Shown one piece after another: positions 48,233-58,659 of a stretch of 64,000 nucleotides of DNA. The position numbers and the translations under genes were made by a program. Source of the stretch: Plasmopara viticola (taxonomy: Eukaryota > Oomycota > Peronosporomycetes > Peronosporales > Peronosporaceae). The first letter of the stretch is position 1, and each line of letters opens with the position of its first letter. Under the pieces are notes generated by a model that worked only from the letters and a program-made list of their open reading frames with translations, ran no database searches and had not been told where the DNA came from. The stretch covers positions 434,001 to 498,000 of the forward strand of contig MBPM02000048.1 in assembly GCA_001695595.3 (NCBI GenBank), read 5' to 3'.

Positions 48233-50606
48233 TTCATTACCTTCCTCTTTTCAAAGCGCTTTAGTCTTTATCAATGCTACACACCAACATGTCCGAGTTG
48301 AACTCAAGGAATTTTTTATAGTGAAATCCTCTGAGCTACATGTCTTTACGGGTGGTATTGCACTTGATATAGCTAACCAATATTTTTCAATCGATGTGCC
48401 CAAGCTTGTTGTTGACACGATCGGCTGAAGCGGTCTCTTTGTTTAGCTGACAGTAGCATAATCCACACATATACTGTTTCTTTTGCAGCAATATATTCAA
48501 GTGATCGAGTGTCATATTCAAGTTCCGTTTTGCCTCATCGTCCTGGCTCTTATAGCCACACATGCGCTTAGCTGGAAAATGGAATGCGTTAGCAGGATCC
48601 TCTTCCAGATATTAAAAATTCTTGTAGCAAGTCTGATACATATCCTTCTTTGAAAGACTAGTTAGCGACACTCCATCCGAGACCATATCGCGATCAAAAC
48701 GCATAAAAAGCTCAAGCGGAGCCTCGATGGCCTTTATAAATGGAATTACATCGAGACTGTTGTACCAAACCAATATTACTTGATGGACTTCATCCCATAA
48801 CACCCCCACACAAACTTTACTCGTTCGTATTCATTCCTAGTGATAGTTGTTTCACGGAGCTTGCTGTCAAAAGCTGATTTAGACGGGATGGTAGTCTGAC
48901 TTGGCACACCATATGATGTGATGCGAAAATACCCTTATTAAGACGACAAACACATCTTATTCTGTCTTCACATTTCCAGCCACCGAGATATGTCGTAAGG
49001 TACTTATCGCAGCTGGTACCAGCTGATACATAGTTGCTAGTATCGAGCACTTTCATGCTTGGTGTAGCAATGCACATGTAGCTGGGGTCCTCGATGACAG
49101 ATTCGATATTGTGGGTACCAATGACGATAAGTCGCTCTTAATAAAGTTGATATCGTATCGAACAGAATTGAAGACGAATATTGGTACTTGATCGAGCTGC
49201 TGTTTATGTCTTCCGCAATCGGACCTTTGCTTTCCAAATTCAAGACTGCTACATAAGTGGAAGAAGCTGTCGTACTACCCTTCTTCAATCCAACTCTCCA
49301 CATCATACATCTTGGAGTTTTTACCAAGGTCGACGCCTGATATTTCCATACCTGTCAGACCGAGGGCAGTAATATTTTTTTGCAGAAGAGACTTGTACTT
49401 TTCGACATTGTACTGTTGGATCTTCACCGATACATCACCAATATATCTGAACACATCCAAAAGCAACATCTTCGGATCATCATTTACAAAAGCAACGCAC
49501 CTCCTCGGCTATCAGCTACTGATACTGACACAGGAATGTGCTCGTTCGTAAAGACAGTATTTCTACCATGTTGAGTCGCGGTAGGCTTAAGGATTGCCTC
49601 AAAGTCTTAAACGATAAAGTGGTCGATGAAGTGGTAAGCACCCTTAATGGAATACTTTGTAAGCAGTGATCGAATTACGTTAGAAGCTGGGTTGTAGATA
49701 GTTGGCTCAGCGGGGAAGCTCCCAATATTTACAAGCTCGCACTGATTCTTCTTATGAGTTTTAAGCCTTTCACTGGTCATGAAAATCATTTCACATTTAG
49801 AGCATCAATACTTGGACTGAAGCACATCAATGTTTCTGATGTAGGGAACGTGATTCTCGTGTGATAGAATATCCATAGCACCATATTTCTTGTCCGATCT
49901 ACGAATGCACTCTAGATTTCCAGTCGCTACATCCATCGTATATACGTTTATATCAAGTTGAAAGCAGTTTTCAACCTCATGAGCTGTAGTGGGTCAATAC
50001 GCTCAAAGCTTTAAAACTAGCTTAACGAATATTCAACTTCTTAAAGTAGCAGTAGCGCTTTTATACGTCCTTTACATGAGCCTGAACTCTTCGAGGTTCC
50101 TTCTAAGGACTCTGGAATGTATGTCAGGCGGCGCAGTGGAAGACGCACGTATAAATTGGTCTTAGCGAAGTTGATCACATGCTTGTTCTCGCGGATGTTC
50201 CTAGGAATAGCAGCATCGCTATCCCCAAGAGCATGATCGCGATGGTAGATTATAATTTTGAATGCGGTGATCGCCTTGAGCTTATACCAGAGCTGGAGAA
50301 GTTCAGTTTGTAGCCAATTCCATAGAACGAATCTCAGAGATCACCTTCTTTCGAATGTCAGCCTTGCTGTGGATAGCAATGGGATTATTGATACATGAGT
50401 ATTGGCGAGATTCGGGTAGAAGTAGCGAGTATCATCAGGATCGGTCTTGCTGACAAGTTCGTAGCCCAGAGCAATGTTTACCTTAAAGGCCTTTGACTGG
50501 GTCGTAAGAACGTTCTCGAGCTTATCGTAGAAATCATTAGCCCCGATGTCCTCGTATAGGTGTGATTCCATATAGTTACCATCGTAAAAACGCTACTCAG
50601 TATCAG

Positions 50607-50752
50607 TGTTTAAATTACACCGCTGAATGCATGTCGAACAGGTGAATGGCTTCACAGTATTTACAAGTACGTTACAGTTAGTAATTACATATGGCAGCCG
50701 TTTATTGGTCAAGATAAGTATATTCACTTTGGTTTTTACTTTCTACTCAACA
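50607..50752 (+). repeat. 5' LTR of copia element C
   Basis: 146 bp, TGTTTAAATTACACCGCTGA at the start and TTCTACTCAACA at the end. The primer-binding region begins at 50753 and is not obviously complementary to the usual initiator tRNA. Confidence 0.93.
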
Positions 50753-50794
50753 CGTTAACATCCGCAACAAGCTCAAGCAACGTTCTCGCCCAAT

Positions 50795-53700
50795 ATGAAC
50801 AAGCGCACCGAAGTCCTCCTAGGAAGTGGTAACTATTACCATGGGAATTCAACATGAGAATGACCCTGGCGCGGAAGGGTCTCCTGGGACACATCATGGC
50901 CGTCAAGGAAGAGGAGGACGTCACGGAGGCGTGGCTGGTTAATGATGCCAAGGCACTGGGATTCATTGCTTAAGGCGTTGAGATCCAGCACCAGACCAAG
51001 ATTCGGTCGGCTACGCGTGCTATGGAGGCGTGGGGAACCCTCCGCGATTTCTACAATCGCTCGACTCTTCACAATCGGGTTGTGATGACTCGTCGACTAC
51101 AAGAGTTCAAGATGGAAAGTGGAACAAGCATGGCAGAGCATCTGGACTCTTTTGACGAGCTAGTAGTGAGACTACAGACTACGGGAGAGCAAATTGATGA
51201 GTCACGCCAGCTGGTATTACTTCTCAGCAGTCTACCTTTGGAGTACGACTTGATTTCGTCAATTTTGGAAAATGCAAGGGACATTTCGTTGATAGAAGTC
51301 AAAAAGAAGGTGCTCAAAGAGTCGGAGAAGCTGCAGAGAAAAGAAGCTACAGAGAAAGCGTTTCGCGTAAATGGAAATGCTAGAAGATTTAAAGGTAGAC
51401 GGGACAATGGACGAAAGGGTGGTCCTCCACGCAATAACGGCGGATTCAAGGGCAAGTGCTTCAACTGTGACCAGTTTGGACACATGAAGCGGAAATGCCC
51501 GGCCGGTAAAAGATTCAACAGCAACGACACGGTGTTTGCTGTTGGTAAAGGGAAGTCATCAGGATGGCTGATTGACAGTGGAGCAACTTCCCACATGACT
51601 ACACAGGAAGGACTTGTTTGATTACAAGGGTCTAGAAGCTAGCATCGAAGTTACGACTGCAGACGGGAAGAAGTTGCTTGTCAAAGGAGCCGGCACGGTA
51701 AAATTGACTGGTTTGAATGGAATGAGGATTCGCATGGTTGAAGTTCTGCACATTCCCGGACTCGACAGAAGGTTGCTGTCAGTTGGCAAGCTGGCAGAGC
51801 GTGGCATGAGTGTAGAATTTTCGCGTTTGTCATGTGTCATTTGGAACAAGAAGCAAGCAAATGCGTCGGGCACAAAAGTTGAAGAGTCGCATTTTCTTGA
51901 CTGTGAGCAAGAAGAAGCATGTCTCGTTGAATATTCCGGGGTTGACAATCAGTGGGAGCTTTGGCATGCGCGCATGGGGCACCCCAGCAAGGGTGCGCTG
52001 ATCAAGACACAGCGTTAACTAATGGGATACCAATTATCAAGCAAAGTGTGGAAATATTGTGTGCCGGGTGTTTGAAGGGCAAGCAGACGATCACGGTGTT
52101 TCCGTCTCGTTCAATGACAAAGGCGACACGTGTGTTGGAGCGTGTTCACACAGATGTCATGGGGCCGATACGAACTATCTCGAAGGGTGGTGCCAAATAC
52201 ATTCTCACGTTTGTGGATGACTTTTTACGATATGTTGCATTTTTTCTGATCAAGAGCAAGAGTGAAGTGGCTGGCAAGTTCAAAAGTTTCTGACATTATA
52301 CGAAAACCAGTGGGGTGCACGACTAAGATGTTTGCGATCCGACAACGGAACCGTGTACAGCAGCGCTCCGTCCCATACAGCCCGCAGCAGAACGGAGTAG
52401 CGGAGCGTATGAATAGGACAATTATGGAGAAAGCCCGCAGCATGTTTCACTACAAGAGCGTTTCGACGGAATGGTGGGCGGAAGCGGTAAATACAGCGGT
52501 TTATTCAATTAATCGCTCCAGCAATACGGACCATCCTGACATCACGCCGTATGAGCTAGTTTTCAAAATAAAGCCTCGAATGGGTCACCTGCGCGTAATT
52601 GGTTCGCAAGGCTACACTCATATTGACGATGTGAAACGGACCAAACTGGAATCCAAGAGCGTCAAGTGTATGTTTCTTGGTTATGCAGAGAATGTCAAGA
52701 GCTATCGCGTGTTTGACATGGAGAATGCCAAGATTAAAGTGACCCGCTCTGTAAAGTTGGATGAGCGTGAGGTGGGCGGCATCTACGACACGTAAGAGCT
52801 TAAGCCGGAAACAATTGTTCAGGTAGTTAAATATGGTGATGAAGTCAATGTTCAGCATCAGGTGGATCGACAGCCAGTTTCGGACGATCCCATGAAAGCT
52901 GTCGAAGGGACAGTCGCGGATATCAAAATGGATGATATGGATTGTACGCCAAGCGCCGTTGTACAGCGGCTAATGCCTCCTGAGAGCCCTGTACGAAACA
53001 GGCTTGGGCCAGCGGAGTATCATCAAGCCTCCCAAGTGCAACGAGAAGATCGTTTGGTGTTTCGGCCTGAAGTGGAGCGAACACGAATAAGACGTGAGCC
53101 AGTGCTAAGGCTAAGAAACGGCTCCGATGGTGGAAAGTCAACAGAAGGCAGTGAGGGCCCACCGACTTCAAAGCATGTTAGGATTGACGAAGATGAACTA
53201 ATCGCGGAAGCCTTTCTTGTCTAAGCCGTGAATATTGACGATGATACGGACTCACCGACTACTCAGGCAATGGCAAGCAACGATGCAATGAAATGGCGCG
53301 AAGCAATGGATGCTGATCTTCGTTCTCACGAAGAGAATAAAACGTGGACATTGCAGCCACGAGGGGAGGTTGGACGCACAATTGGATCACGATGGGTATT
53401 TGCCAAGAAGCGTGATCAGAATGGCGCTATCGTTTGATACAAGGCACGACTGGTGGCGAAAGGTTTCAAGCAGAAGTATGGCGTTGACTTTTTCTAGACA
53501 TATTCCCCGGTTGCCAACATAAATTCGATCCGAATAATTCTCGCGGTATGTGTTGAATGTGGCTATCAAATGGAACAGCTGGACGTCGACACGGCTTTTC
53601 TTAATAGCGTGTTGACGGACAATGTTTTTATGGAAGTTCCGCTTGGTGTCAACAATGCTCAAGGATACATATGTCAACTAAACAAGGCTATTTTCGGACT

Positions 53701-54820
53701 GAAGCAAGCAGCGAGTGCCTGGAACAAGACAATACATCGTGTTTTCGTCAGGAATGGCTTTAAGAGTTGCAGGCAGATCAATGTGTTTATGTCAAGAGCA
53801 CTAAAGAAGGTTTTGCTTACGTTGGAATATATGTGGAAGACATGATTATCGCAGCAAGAAGCAGCAAATAATTAAATGAAGTAAACGGAGTACCCAAGAA
53901 TGCTTTCAAGATGAAGGAGCTTGGTCAGGCGGAATTTATTTTGGGTATGGAAATTGATCACGACAGGTCAGCTGGAATATTGATGATCAAGCAGACTCGG
54001 TCCATCGATGACGTGGTCAAGCGATTCGGTCAACAAGATGCCAAAAGTGTTGAAAACCCTTGCGTATCAGGATTCAAGCTGTCGTCAAAGCAGTCACCCA
54101 CAACGGAAGAGGGACGGTCGACAATGCGATCAAAGCCTTATCGCGCTTTGATTGTATGCTTGCTGTGCATAACGACATGCACTCGGCCTGATATTGCTTA
54201 CGTAGCGACGCAGCTATCACGTTTTCTGGAGAACCCAGGACTACAACATTGGATCGCAGCAATTCGAGTAGTACAGTATCTGAAGACCATGCGTCAAGTC
54301 GGTATCGTCTACCGAGGAAGTGGAAGCGTGACGGTTAAGGCATACTCGAATGCAGATTGGGGCAGCAACACGGATGACAGACGCTCGGTCTTGGGAGTTA
54401 TGGTCATGATTGCAAAACAGTAGTATTTAAGTCGAAGTACCAGCGGACAGTTGCGCTGATCTCAGCGGAAGTTGAGTATATGGCTCTCAGTTTATGCACA
54501 CAAGAAGTTCTTTGGACGCGGGCAATGCTAAAAGACATGGGTCACGAGCAAGTTGAAGGCACACAGATTTGGGAAGACAACCAAGGTGCTATTGCGTTGG
54601 CCAATAACGCCGGATACCATGCTAGGCCGAAGCATTGGACATTAAGCACCACTTTATTGGTGAGAACGTGCAAGAAGGACTGTTGAAGATCGAATATATC
54701 GACACGAAGAGTCAGCTTGCAGATATGCTGACGAAGGCAGTTGGGACCAAGATGCTTAAGTATCTGCGCGAAGCCACCGGAATCGAGACCAAGTCAGCAA
54801 CAAAGGACACACAGCATTAG
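50795..54820 (+). pseudogene. copia gag-pol of element C, broken
   Basis: In order: gag from ATG 50795 (MNKRTEVLLGSG), CCHC zinc knuckle (51457-51498; C-x2-C-x4-H-x4-C), protease DSG (51574-51582), HARMGH pre-integrase segment (about 51965), integrase (HTDVMGPI; SVPYSPQQNGVAERMNRTI), RT (GSRWVFAKKRDQNGAIV; QLDVDTAFLN), active site YVED (about 53830-53841) in place of YVDD, RNase H (NADWGSNTDDRRS; EDNQGAIALANN), and the terminal ADMLTKA. A lost base at about 50839, a stop near 50971, a shift near 51610 and several later breaks disable it. It is the only one of the three long copia copies that keeps the zinc knuckle and the DSG triad. Confidence 0.92.
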
Positions 54821-54833
54821 CGGTGAGTGGGAG

Positions 54834-54979
54834 TGTTAAAATTACACCGCTGAATGCATGTTGAGCAGGTGAATGGCTTCACAGCATTTACAAGTACGTT
54901 ACAGTTAGTAATTACATATGGTAGCCGTTCATTGGTCAAAATAAATATTTTCACTTCGGTTTTTACTTTCTACTCAACA
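54834..54979 (+). repeat. 3' LTR of copia element C
   Basis: 146 bp, from TGTTAAAATTACACCGCTGA to TTCTACTCAACA, directly followed by the duplicated target ATCAG. Confidence 0.93.
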
Positions 54980-55415
54980 ATCAGCCTTGAAATCAGGCGA
55001 CATGTGCGTCTCAAGTGTTCCAATCGAAATATTGTACTGCTTGGCCACCAATCTCTTGTTGACCGAACGCGAAATGTTGCTATCGTATACCATCTTTCCT
55101 GTCCTACCAAGAACCTTAACCCAATAGCTGCTGCCCCATTTGACTGCGTAAAAAATCAATCTTTACATCCAGCGGGTCCGTATGCAAACATGTTGGCTAT
55201 ATATTTTCGACTACATTAATCTTGTGAAATTCGACTTTATCATAATAGGACCTTATATCAGGATTGACTATACATAGGAGGCAGACCTTATATCTGAGAG
55301 AAAAAAAAATAATTCATGAGCTATGTTAAGTCGTCTCCGATTTGTTTATGTAATTTTCTTTTTGCGAGCACGTATTTCTGTGCAATTTTTCTCATCATAT
55401 TCTCGTTAGTCTCGA

Positions 55416-55738
55416 AAAAGGTTGGGGTGACGCCCTCCTTCCTAGCGCGGGGGCTAAATGCTCGCGCGCTTCGGGCAAGTGCTCTCGGGCATCTGCAGGT
55501 CTCTAACGAGTCTCACCCTCGACGCGACGGTCTCCAGCATCAGTCCGCCTGGGCCCTTACCAAGTCAGAGCCTAAAAAAATGGAAGACCCTCACGACCTC
55601 GGTGCTGGATGCACTGCCCGCCGAACGAGACCCGACGTATGCGGACACCACATTGTGCCGTGGACTAGCCAGACTGAGCCTAGCACGTGCATAATTTGGC
55701 AACGCGATAACGTAATACATTACATTACACATTCTCGT
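55416..55738 (+). mobile_element. internally deleted LINE 3'-end copy
   Basis: The reverse complement of the 9146-9472 copy, with the same unusual join between the PGPLPSQS-type segment and the KKWKTLTTSVLDALPAERD segment (about 55570). It ends in TACAT and TACAC tail units at about 55720-55738. A frame of 78 codons (55458-55694) is open across the join. Confidence 0.75.
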
Positions 55739-55895
55739 TGCTTAGCCAGTCGGGTTTCCTGTTCTCAGACAGTACCGCTTTGGAGCTTGAATCGCTCTTT
55801 GTTATGTTCGTATTGCTCGGGTGAGTACACCATCTTACTATAATACTAACTTTGTATTTATCAGGGTAGAAAAAAAACACTAATTAGCAGCAAGA

Positions 55896-57205
55896 TTAGC
55901 TGAAATAACTCAACGTGGGAATAGATCGGGTGACCTGACTAGCTACAGCACGCTCCATGTCCATGTCGGGGCCTAATATACGGGCGATGTCATAGTATTG
56001 TTCCAAGCTCTCGCAAATACCAGTACCGCTATCCTCTCCGCTGGAGAGCAGGACACCAGAAAGCTTCTGTCGCTTGATAGGTGCTTTGACGCACGGTAGG
56101 CCGATCGCTGCATCAACACCAGCACTTGGTGACTGGTCGAGTAGTGTCCTGATTACCGCAAACGCCTTGCTAGGATTATTAATAATCATCGGTTGGATAA
56201 TACCTTCGCTGTTAGTCGGGTCGGCGACCCAAAAAAAGTGCCAATGCTTTCCAAAGTCGGTCAAGAGTGCCATCACCTGCTCAGCAAGCATAATATCTAG
56301 TGCGATCAGCTTCGACACAGTCTGATTGATGGAGCTTGGTTTCACCTCTCGCTTCACTTCAATGATCAATCTCACGTCAGGCAGCAGCTTCACTTCGACT
56401 GGGTTCTCCAAGACCTGATCACTCAGTATGATCAATTCGGTGCGTCCGACAAGAGTGATGTTGTGTTCTGGGATGTCAACCGAAAGAATATTCTTACCAC
56501 CTTCTCCTTTTTCCACACCGCACACGCAAAGCTCGTTTCTCGCGAGCGCATCGCTGATGTTGACTTACGTATTCGCCATATCGATCACGTTGCTGTTCCT
56601 CGGCGAGCCAGATTTTGTCACCATGTTCATCGAGTGTGTCACGGAAGTGGATGAATACTGTTATCAGTATTGAATTGAACCGCGCGGGAGGATCGCACTC
56701 TAACATGCAACGTGTTCAAAAGACTCGAATTCGCGCTCGAGTAGCAAACCTTGCGTTTTCCCAGCACAGATTATTTCAGTTGGTCGTTCAGGTGGTTGAC
56801 CTGTTCGACAAGTTGATCCATTTTGAATGCCTCGCTCACTGACCCATCAACCGCCTCTGGAACCACCACCAGTACGTGAACTACATCCTCTCCTAGCGAA
56901 ACACCACGCCCGAAATGGTTCGGCTTGCTTAGTTTCCACGACGTACGCATGCGAAAATACGATGGAGTGTCGATTTTGCTCTGAAGCAACGTGTCCAGGT
57001 CTTCGTTGTCAAACAGCCACGCGCCCGCCGCTGTCTTAGCCAGGAACAGCTGCAGCCGGTAATCTTCACACTTGATCGTGTCAGGATACTCCGCCTTGAT
57101 CTACTTCTTCAAGAGCCCTACTGACTTGCTCGTATCGATAACCACAGGGATGACATCCACTCTCCGTTCCCGAACTAGTGCACACATCAGGGTAACCTCT
57201 ACCAT
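55896..57205 (-). pseudogene. Crinkler (CRN) effector pseudogene
   Basis: From ATG 57205 the minus strand reads a ubiquitin-like N-terminal segment with LFLAK at residues 53-57. A DNEDLDTLL segment and the HVLVVVP motif at residues 110-116 follow. These two motifs define oomycete CRN proteins. A TAG at codon 35 (57101-57103), a TAA at 56771-56773 and a later frameshift break it. The C-terminal 209-codon frame (56525-55896, opening with GTG) is intact and reads VGRTELIILSD, then LLPDVRLIIEVKRE. That D...E-x-K pattern fits the restriction-endonuclease-like C-terminal domains known in CRNs. An active CRN would be expected to enter plant nuclei; this copy should make no full protein. Confidence 0.85.
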
Positions 57206-57470
57206 CTTGTATTTGAGCCGGCAGATTCTTGCATGAAAGAGAAATTTTGCAATCGTACTTGAGCCGAAATTGGTGTCACATTGGTTGTAGGAACTGATAG
57301 CCCTATCTAATGTGAGTTAATTGATCCTAGTATTCTGAGACTGGCTATCTAATTAGGAACAGTGTCTGTTTGATTGGAAACAATTAAACGTACTCTCGAC
57401 TATTAATTAAGCTGACAATTAGCTAAACTAAAAAACTGCCGGAATAATATTCTAGATAATACTACTACCG

Positions 57471-57785
57471 ACCCTGCGGCTCAAGCGGTTAGCCGTTTGA
57501 CCCAGGAACGAAAGGTTTCTGGTTCAATATCCTTAGGATCCGAATTATGGCAGCCGGAGATAAGTCACTAATGTGGACCATCACACCTGAGTGTGTGACT
57601 GCCCTACCAACTTGAGCCCAATTGGGTAATAAAAGTGTTGGGTGGGAGACGCTCCATCGACCGTTAAAAACCCATAGTGTAGTGAGGGGTACAAAATCCC
57701 GTCCCAATATGGGTCGGATTGCTACCAGCATCCCGCGTTACAGACAGCTTTGTCCTAGCGCGTGGGTTCTGGTAGCTTAAATCTC
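57471..57785 (+). mobile_element. tRNA-derived SINE-like element
   Basis: The first 70 bases look like an RNA polymerase III promoter: an A-box-like GCTCAAGCGGTTAGCC and a B-box-like GGTTCAATATC about 30 bases later. About 240 bases of unrelated body follow. Diverged 20-mers flank it: tctagataatactactaccg (57451-57470) and tctagattttactactcacc (57786-57805), a plausible target-site duplication. It is no functional tRNA because no acceptor stem can be formed. Confidence 0.6.
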
Positions 57786-57799
57786 TCTAGATTTTACTA

Positions 57800-58052
57800 C
57801 TCACCTTTTGAGACGTAGTAATTGATAAAAGCAGCGCTAATTTTCCCTCTGGTCCTCCAAAGGTAGCTCCAGCAACGCCGCCGAACTCAGATCCAGATTC
57901 GACTTAGGAACGCCAAATAACTTCTCCAGATCTTCCAGCTCCATTTTTATCAACTTTTTGAGGACAGTTTTGTATATATTGCTTATTAGTCTCGTCACAA
58001 CTTTTTCGTCTCATCTCGTGCCGAGGTGCGCGTAAGGCGTTTGAGATATAGA
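57800..58052 (-). pseudogene. RxLR copy 5, decayed 3' remainder
   Basis: Below the stop of the 201-codon frame, homology to the family continues with small deletions. The MKMELEDLEKLF-type segment (about 57950-57915), the EALLELPLEDQR-type segment and a last piece up to the LLRLK codons (about 57805) are visible. It ends where the SINE-like element begins; the second module is missing. Confidence 0.75.
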
Positions 58053-58658
58053 TCAAACAGCCTTTTTACTCACGGCACTCGGCATAGGCGTCGTCATGCC
58101 ATGATTGATGCTTCTTTGTACGTCGTTTGTCCCTAAAGCCGCTATCGTGCGCATTTTCTTAGGTCGGCGACCTGGAAGTTTCTTGGGCATGCCGGAGCCC
58201 GAAGCCTTGTCCATACTCCGTTTTTTGCTTAGTTGACTACTGGAGACTTCAACGTTGCTTGCGGTAGACGTGCGAGGGTCTTTGCTTCGTACAATGTTGT
58301 GTGCCTCCAACGCATTGATTAAAGACTCTTCCGGTAGAGCATTTAGATCCAAAAACGAATGTGCAGCTTTCCTCATTAAATCTAGCGCCTCCTTGCTCAA
58401 TAAAGTAAGAGAATTTTCAAAGATCCGCGTAAGAGCTTCCGGCGTGCGCTCTTCACCAACCGCGCTGAGTGCCAAGCGGTCGTGTTGTTTACGGCTGCCC
58501 CGAAGCAATCGTCTAAGCGATGACTCAGTATCCATACTACCCGGTACCACATCATCATGGTGGGACGTTGGTTGGTGTCCAAGTTGATTAGAATCGGAAG
58601 CTGTCCGGATGCTGTTCGTGCTGAGTAACGCAGTCGTTACGTAGAATGCATCGCGCAT
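58053..58658 (-). CDS. truncated RxLR-dEER effector copy 5, 201 aa
   Basis: From ATG 58658 the frame is open for 201 codons. Residues 1-21 form a signal peptide like that of the 635-aa copy. RLLR is at 50-53 and GEER at 68-71. The Leu-rich SLLSKEAL and FLDLNALPEESLINALEAHN region follows, then basic KKLPGRRPKKMR. A small deletion then leads to an early TGA. Both family modules are therefore lost. It could still make a small secreted protein with a nuclear signal, or it may be a pseudogene. Its upstream block (58660-59560) is shared with copies 2 and 3. Confidence 0.65.
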   Translation of the reverse strand: MRDAFYVTTALLSTNSIRTASDSNQLGHQPTSHHDDVVPGSMDTESSLRRLLRGSRKQHDRLALSAVGEERTPEALTRIFENSLTLLSKEALDLMRKAAHSFLDLNALPEESLINALEAHNIVRSKDPRTSTASNVEVSSSQLSKKRSMDKASGSGMPKKLPGRRPKKMRTIAALGTNDVQRSINHGMTTPMPSAVSKKAV

Positions 58659-58659
58659 G

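Larger units (their letters stand above)
50607..54979 (+). mobile_element. Ty1/copia element C, complete, with target-site duplication
   Basis: A 4373-bp plus-strand element with two 146-bp LTRs that start TGTT and end CAACA, flanked by the exact 5-bp duplication ATCAG (50602-50606 and 54980-54984). A purine-rich tract (ggtgagtgggag) precedes the 3' LTR. By eye the LTRs differ at about ten positions, mostly transitions, so the insertion is not recent. It lies inside the DNA polymerase remnant in the opposite orientation. Confidence 0.95.
48235..55310 (-). pseudogene. family-B DNA polymerase remnant (Polinton/virus type), split by a copia insertion
   Basis: Read on the minus strand from about 55310 down, with 50607-54979 being an inserted retrotransposon. 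Order: an N-terminal region with a FKVNIALGYEL segment and RYFYPN (about 50460-50400), a C-x2-C-x12-H-x4-C finger (about 49800-49735), Exo I DFEAIL (DFE at 49598-49606), EHIPVSVSVAD (about 49540), Exo II NSVRYD (49152-49169), a LDTSNYVSAGTSCDKYL segment (about 49050-49000) and Exo III YNSLD (48750-48764). Last is an inserted Cys/HNH-like piece with QDDEAKR, C-x2-C and ADRVNNKLGH (48396-48425). This order is that of large protein-primed polymerases of Polintons, adintovirus-like elements and relatives. Polymerase-palm motifs are missing: the gene stops at the gypsy fragment. Stops (for example 49607-49609) and shifts show it is dead. Confidence 0.78.

Noticed and set aside
51069..51596. 175-codon minus-strand frame inside copia element C
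   Set aside because: Antisense of the gag region; no independent domain.
57471..57545. functional tRNA
   Set aside because: A- and B-box-like words are present but no acceptor stem or complete cloverleaf can be drawn; treated as a SINE head.
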